This document shows positions 5,707-8,704 of a stretch of 8,704 nucleotides of DNA, piece after piece. The DNA is taken from contig QWPU01000113.1 in the NCBI GenBank assembly GCA_003671065.1, forward strand, positions 1 through 8,704. Direction: 5' to 3'. How positions within the stretch are numbered: position 1 is the stretch's first letter; the number at the start of each line of letters is the position of its first letter. Made by a program: the position numbers and the translations under genes. Source of the DNA: Planctomycetota bacterium. GTDB taxonomy: Bacteria > Planctomycetota > Phycisphaerae > Phycisphaerales > SM1A02. The notes beneath the pieces were generated by a model. That model did no database searches, was not told the origin of the DNA, and was given only the letters and a program-made list of their open reading frames with translations.

Positions 5707-7381
5707 ACTGCTTGATTTTGCCTGCGCGACGATCGTTCCAGAATGTCATCACCGCAGTGATATCGCGTTCGTTGAGCGCGTGAGCCAGGCATGATGCGCA
5801 AGCGAAGCTTCGAAGATGTTGCTCGCGTGTGGCGTGATCTGTTGCGCGTGATGCAGCTTCGAATTCGCGAGCACTCTCGCGCCACGCGGGCTCGACGGAC
5901 GGCAACGGCATCGCGAGCAGTTGCTTGGCGCTGAGTTTAATCGCGCCCGCGCTCATTGCGCTGCCTGAGTACAACGCGACTGCGCGAGCCGCAATGATGG
6001 GTGACGCCACCGCTGCTGCCACCATCCAGATGTCAGCACTGTTGCGAGCGGTCACAGTGAGAAGCGGCACGAGCGGAAGCGCACCGCCCTCTTCATCAAC
6101 GAAGGCTTCGATCACGCGAGTCTGCGTCGCAACAAGAATTTTGGGAACCAGTCGCGATGCGATCCACGCTGAGAGCTTTAACTCGCCTGCAAGTGTCGCT
6201 CGATCAACACGAGGATGGCGAAAGATCGCGCCGAGGATCTTCGCGTCGACGCATCCCCATATCGATTCAGCGAGTTCGATATGTTTGGTGGTGAGAAGTT
6301 TCGGATGCGTTGCGTCAACAGCGTGCTCGCGATCGACGATCGCGCCGCGCAATCCGTAGTACTGATCGCGAAAGTCCGCGGTCGCGAAGGCGATCGAATC
6401 AAGCGTCGCGCGCGAATGAAGCGACGCAACACATGCAGGCGCGCCGAAACCTTCAGCGAGCAGATGCGACCAAGTTGGATCGTTCGTAGTTGGTTGCTGG
6501 CACGAAGGACTCGGCTGAAAGTCCGCACCGAATGCGCAACGCACAACGCGATCCTTCGCAGCGTTGTTGACGCCATCTCGCTCGAGCACAACCGCACACA
6601 CACGAACACTCGCATCGGCGAAGAGCGTCTCGCGACAACTCCACACCAAACGCAACGAGGCACGCGCCAACGCAGCATCACGCGCGCCCTTCGCATCACT
6701 CGACGCGAGATACGACTGAGGCATCACACATCCAAGGCGACCATGCGCGCGCGTTGCCGCAAGGGCAACATGCAAGAACGCCGCCGCGAGATCCGCATAG
6801 CGACGCACCGCGCCATCAGTGAGTCGCGCAATGAGCGCGGCACGCGCGCGCGTCGCAGCAGTTGCAGTCGCAAGTTGATTGAGAAACGGCGGATTGCCAA
6901 GGACAAGATCGAATCCGTCGCTGCCTGAGAACGCGCGAAGATCAATGGTGAACGCATCGGCGCAGCGAATGTGACTTGCAAGCGCGCGCTTCACTCGAGT
7001 GCGAGTGGTCGGCAGAGTGTCTGTCGGCAACAACGCGAGAAGTTCCGCGCGACAAAGTTCAATCGCGCCCGAATCGATGTCAACTCCAAAGACCGCGCGC
7101 TCAAGCACTTCCGCCATCGTTCTCTCGCCAAGCGCGACGATCGCGACCGCTGCCGCCACCAAGAAATTTCCGTTCCCGCACGATGGATCAAGCACATTGC
7201 GCGGCTCAACCGCGAGTTCGTGCAAGGTTTCACGAACAACAAACTCAACCAGCGCGCTCGGCGTGTAGTGCGACCCTTGCGCCTTGCGCTGCGTGACTCC
7301 ACTGCTCAATGCCGTCGCATCCAACCGCGCAAGATGCGCAGTGACACGAGAGTTTGAAACAGTTTTCACACGCGCGGACAT
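5705..7381 (-). CDS. N6-adenine DNA methyltransferase-like protein (TaqI/Eco57I class), no visible restriction partner
   Basis: Predicted 558-residue class I SAM-dependent methyltransferase. Visible motifs: GSHYTP at 36-41 (motif X region), DPSCGNGNFL at 65-74 (motif I, SAM binding), FGVDIDSGAIELC at 98-110 (motif II), CADAF at 140-144 (motif III) and GNPPF at 162-166 (motif IV, catalytic NPP[FY] of N6-adenine enzymes). PQSYLASSDAKGARD (221-235) fits the next core strand. The C-terminal half (about 335-500), with KILVATQTRVIEAFVD at 414-429 and IKLSAKQLLAMPLP at 481-494, resembles target-recognition domains of type IIG-like proteins. There is no N-terminal PD-(D/E)xK nuclease domain and no nuclease gene nearby, so it may be an orphan methylase. 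No Shine-Dalgarno lies before the ATG at 7381, and the start codon sits within a palindrome. Methylation of DNA at adenine is inferred from the NPPF motif; the recognition sequence cannot be read from the protein. Confidence 0.85.
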   Translation of the reverse strand: MSARVKTVSNSRVTAHLARLDATALSSGVTQRKAQGSHYTPSALVEFVVRETLHELAVEPRNVLDPSCGNGNFLVAAAVAIVALGERTMAEVLERAVFGVDIDSGAIELCRAELLALLPTDTLPTTRTRVKRALASHIRCADAFTIDLRAFSGSDGFDLVLGNPPFLNQLATATAATRARAALIARLTDGAVRRYADLAAAFLHVALAATRAHGRLGCVMPQSYLASSDAKGARDAALARASLRLVWSCRETLFADASVRVCAVVLERDGVNNAAKDRVVRCAFGADFQPSPSCQQPTTNDPTWSHLLAEGFGAPACVASLHSRATLDSIAFATADFRDQYYGLRGAIVDREHAVDATHPKLLTTKHIELAESIWGCVDAKILGAIFRHPRVDRATLAGELKLSAWIASRLVPKILVATQTRVIEAFVDEEGGALPLVPLLTVTARNSADIWMVAAAVASPIIAARAVALYSGSAMSAGAIKLSAKQLLAMPLPSVEPAWRESAREFEAASRATDHATREQHLRSFACASCLAHALNERDITAVMTFWNDRRAGKIKQ

Positions 7382-7386
7382 CCGCG
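7373..7386 (-). promoter_or_regulatory. Palindrome enclosing the methyltransferase start codon
   Basis: CGCGGA-CA-TCCGCG is a 6-bp inverted repeat with a 2-base centre. On the mRNA the AUG lies at the apex. It could be an operator bound by the protein or a hairpin that limits initiation; either is inference. Confidence 0.3.
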
Positions 7387-7402
7387 AACGCTACCGCGAA
7401 CG
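7382..7402. repeat. Direct repeat CCGCGAACG x2 next to the methyltransferase start
   Basis: CCGCGAACG occurs at 7382-7390 and 7394-7402, a 12-base period with CTA between. The first copy touches the ATG of the methyltransferase gene and overlaps the palindrome at 7373-7386. Placement just upstream of a start codon suggests an operator, but CG-rich words are common in this DNA. Confidence 0.4.
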
Positions 7403-7512
7403 GCTCTTGTTCGCATAGGAACTTTGCTGAGTGGAACAAAGATTGCGGGAACACTCCCCGCTAGCAAACTGTTTACTTTTGCCCGCGCACACGCTCTCAT
7501 GGCGAGTGATCG

Positions 7513-7536
7513 CACACCACTCATTCACACCACTCA
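7513..7536. repeat. Tandem direct repeat CACACCACTCA x2 in the leader of the EF-G-like gene
   Basis: CACACCACTCA is found exactly twice, at 7513-7523 and 7526-7536 (13-base period, TT spacer), 5 bases before the ribosome site of the next gene. GAGTG at 7504-7508 is complementary to the CACTC inside either copy (7518-7522 or 7531-7535), so two alternative small hairpins are possible in the leader RNA. Confidence 0.5.
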
Positions 7537-7541
7537 CATTT

Positions 7542-7545
7542 GGAG
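7542..7545 (+). promoter_or_regulatory. Ribosome binding site of the EF-G-like gene
   Basis: GGAG with 6 bases to the ATG at 7552 decides this start over the later in-frame ATG near 7726, which lies after the P-loop. Confidence 0.6.
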
Positions 7546-7551
7546 ACAGCC

Positions 7552-8704
7552 ATGACGACCATATCAGCGTCGGAGAGCGCGTCGAGACGAGATGGGGACG
7601 CCGCAGAAGCGCAAGCAGACGCGCGCGGCTATTCAAGTGAAGCAGCATCACCAAGCGCGGCCGTTCGAAACATCGTGCTCGTTGGACCTGCAGGTGCAGG
7701 AAAGACCAGCGTGCTCGAAGCACTCATGTTTGAAGCCGGTGCACTGAAACGACTTGGATCAATCGAGCACGGCGACACCGTTGGAGATCACGATTCGATC
7801 TCGCGCGATCTTGGTCACTCGATTAACAGCACGCTCTCGCATCTCGAAGCACACGGCGTGCATCTCAATTTGATTGATACGCCTGGCTCGATGGACTTCA
7901 TCGGAAAATCAATCGCCGCGCTTTCAGCAAGTGATCTCGTCGTGATCGTCGTCGACACACGCACGATGCATGATCCAGTCTTGCGGCGCATCGCGCGAAT
8001 TGCCGAAGATCACAATCTCCCGCGCATGGTGGTCATCAACAAGATCGATCAAGGCAGAGACCAACGGCCCTTGCTTGCCAATCTCGGCGAGCTCTTTGGG
8101 CCCGCGCTGCGACCAATTGATTTACCCAACGACCACGGCCATGCTGTGGTCGATTGCTTTGAAGGAGCGAGTGGCGCGTCTGATCTTGGAAATGTGTCGT
8201 CGTTTCATCAACGCATCATCGATCAAGTGGTCGAAGTTGATGACGCGCTGATGGAGCGCTATCTCAGCGATGGCGTGCTGCCGCCGAAGCCATTGCATGA
8301 TGCGTTTGAGAAAGCGTTGCGCAGCGGTCATCTTGTGCCGCTCGCGTTTTGCAGCGCGCGTGAATGCACGGGAATCAAGCAATTGCTCGCTGATTTCATC
8401 ACGTTGGCGCCGTGCCCAACAGAGGGAAACCCGAGACCCTTCGAGTTTCCAGCAGGTGGAAGCGAACCATGGCGCGCGACATGCGATCCAACACTTCCAC
8501 TTGTCGCGCACGCCTGGAAAGTTGCAGCCGATCCATATGTCGGACGACTCGCCACCTTTCGCATTCATCAAGGCTCGCTTCAACGAGACGCGATGATTCG
8601 AATTGATGGACACAAACGCGCAGTGCGTGTGGCGCATCTCTATCGAGTGCAAGGCAGACGACTCACCGAAGTCGAACAACTTGGTGCGGGCGACATCGGC
8701 GCAA
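7552..8704 (+). CDS. Elongation factor G-like GTPase (EF-G-2 type), 3' end outside the window
   Basis: Translation-factor-type GTPase; 384 residues are in the window with no stop. After a Ser/Ala-rich extension of about 36 residues, the G domain shows G1 GPAGAGKTS (45-53), G3 DTPGSMDF (109-116), G4 NKID (163-166) and a G5-like CSAR (267-270). The order, the RMVVINKIDQGRDQRPLLANL region, the LRPIDLP segment (186-192) and the domain II start (about 316 onward, LVAHAWKVAADPYVGRLATFRIHQG) match the EF-G-2/EF-G-like family rather than canonical FusA. Canonical EF-G has DTPGH in switch II; here the histidine is Ser113, and the RGITI of switch I reads LGHSI (88-92). This points to altered or slow GTP hydrolysis or a non-translocating role; the in vivo function of this family is not well defined. 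The ATG at 7552 has a GGAG site 6 bases upstream. Divergent from the methyltransferase gene. Confidence 0.85.
   Translation, partial: MTTISASESASRRDGDAAEAQADARGYSSEAASPSAAVRNIVLVGPAGAGKTSVLEALMFEAGALKRLGSIEHGDTVGDHDSISRDLGHSINSTLSHLEAHGVHLNLIDTPGSMDFIGKSIAALSASDLVVIVVDTRTMHDPVLRRIARIAEDHNLPRMVVINKIDQGRDQRPLLANLGELFGPALRPIDLPNDHGHAVVDCFEGASGASDLGNVSSFHQRIIDQVVEVDDALMERYLSDGVLPPKPLHDAFEKALRSGHLVPLAFCSARECTGIKQLLADFITLAPCPTEGNPRPFEFPAGGSEPWRATCDPTLPLVAHAWKVAADPYVGRLATFRIHQGSLQRDAMIRIDGHKRAVRVAHLYRVQGRRLTEVEQLGAGDIGA

Noticed and set aside
6215..6928. Rightward open frame of 237 codons
   Set aside because: Antisense to the catalytic part of the methyltransferase gene; very Arg-rich product with no recognisable domain.
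7467..7488. TTTACT-like -10 elements before the EF-G-like gene
   Set aside because: No acceptable -35 at 16-18 bases; the match is no better than chance, so no promoter is called there.
7382..7536. CRISPR-like or attachment-site nature of the short repeats in the divergent region
   Set aside because: Only two copies of each 9- or 11-base unit, no spacers of regular length, and no integrase or cas gene in the window.
8122..8679. Leftward open frame of 185 codons
   Set aside because: Antisense to the EF-G-like gene, whose G motifs and domain II are clear in the rightward frame.

Overview
The window looks like chromosomal DNA of a planctomycete-type bacterium, most likely the class Phycisphaerae. 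This is an inference from gene content. The sequence is moderately GC-rich. It encodes the hopanoid enzyme HpnH, and an ECF sigma factor translationally coupled to a one-pass membrane protein whose outer part resembles a type II secretion pseudopilin with a C-terminal FTDG motif. The rpmI-rplT pair has its own promoter and no infC in front. No insertion sequence, CRISPR array, tRNA or rRNA was seen.

Left part (1-2627): the 3' end of trpF (tryptophan synthesis) runs rightward into the window and stops 6 bases short of the stop of a leftward RdgC-like gene. Upstream of that gene, on the same strand, lies hpnH, the radical SAM adenosylhopane synthase that makes the first committed intermediate of extended hopanoids.

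Middle (2628-4744): a stretch of about 430 bases without a convincing gene separates divergent hpnH from an ECF sigma factor gene. The sigma gene overlaps by 4 bases (ATGA) with a gene for a probable membrane-anchored regulator or anti-sigma protein. The two probably form one sensing module.

Right of centre (4745-5706): a strong sigma-70-like promoter with an extended -10 drives rpmI (bL35) and rplT (bL20). They end at a 13-bp perfect hairpin followed by a T run. The stop codon of the convergent gene lies inside that T run.

Right part (5705-8704): a leftward gene for a TaqI/Eco57I-class N6-adenine DNA methyltransferase-like protein, with no partner restriction gene in view, is divergent from a rightward EF-G-like GTPase gene that leaves the window unfinished. 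The 170-bp region between them holds two different short direct repeats, one touching the methyltransferase start codon and one just before the ribosome binding site of the GTPase.

The strongest candidates for something new are the ECF sigma/pseudopilin-like regulator pair, the EF-G-like GTPase without the usual switch II histidine, and the repeat-rich divergent control region. The rest is a set of recognisable chromosomal genes.
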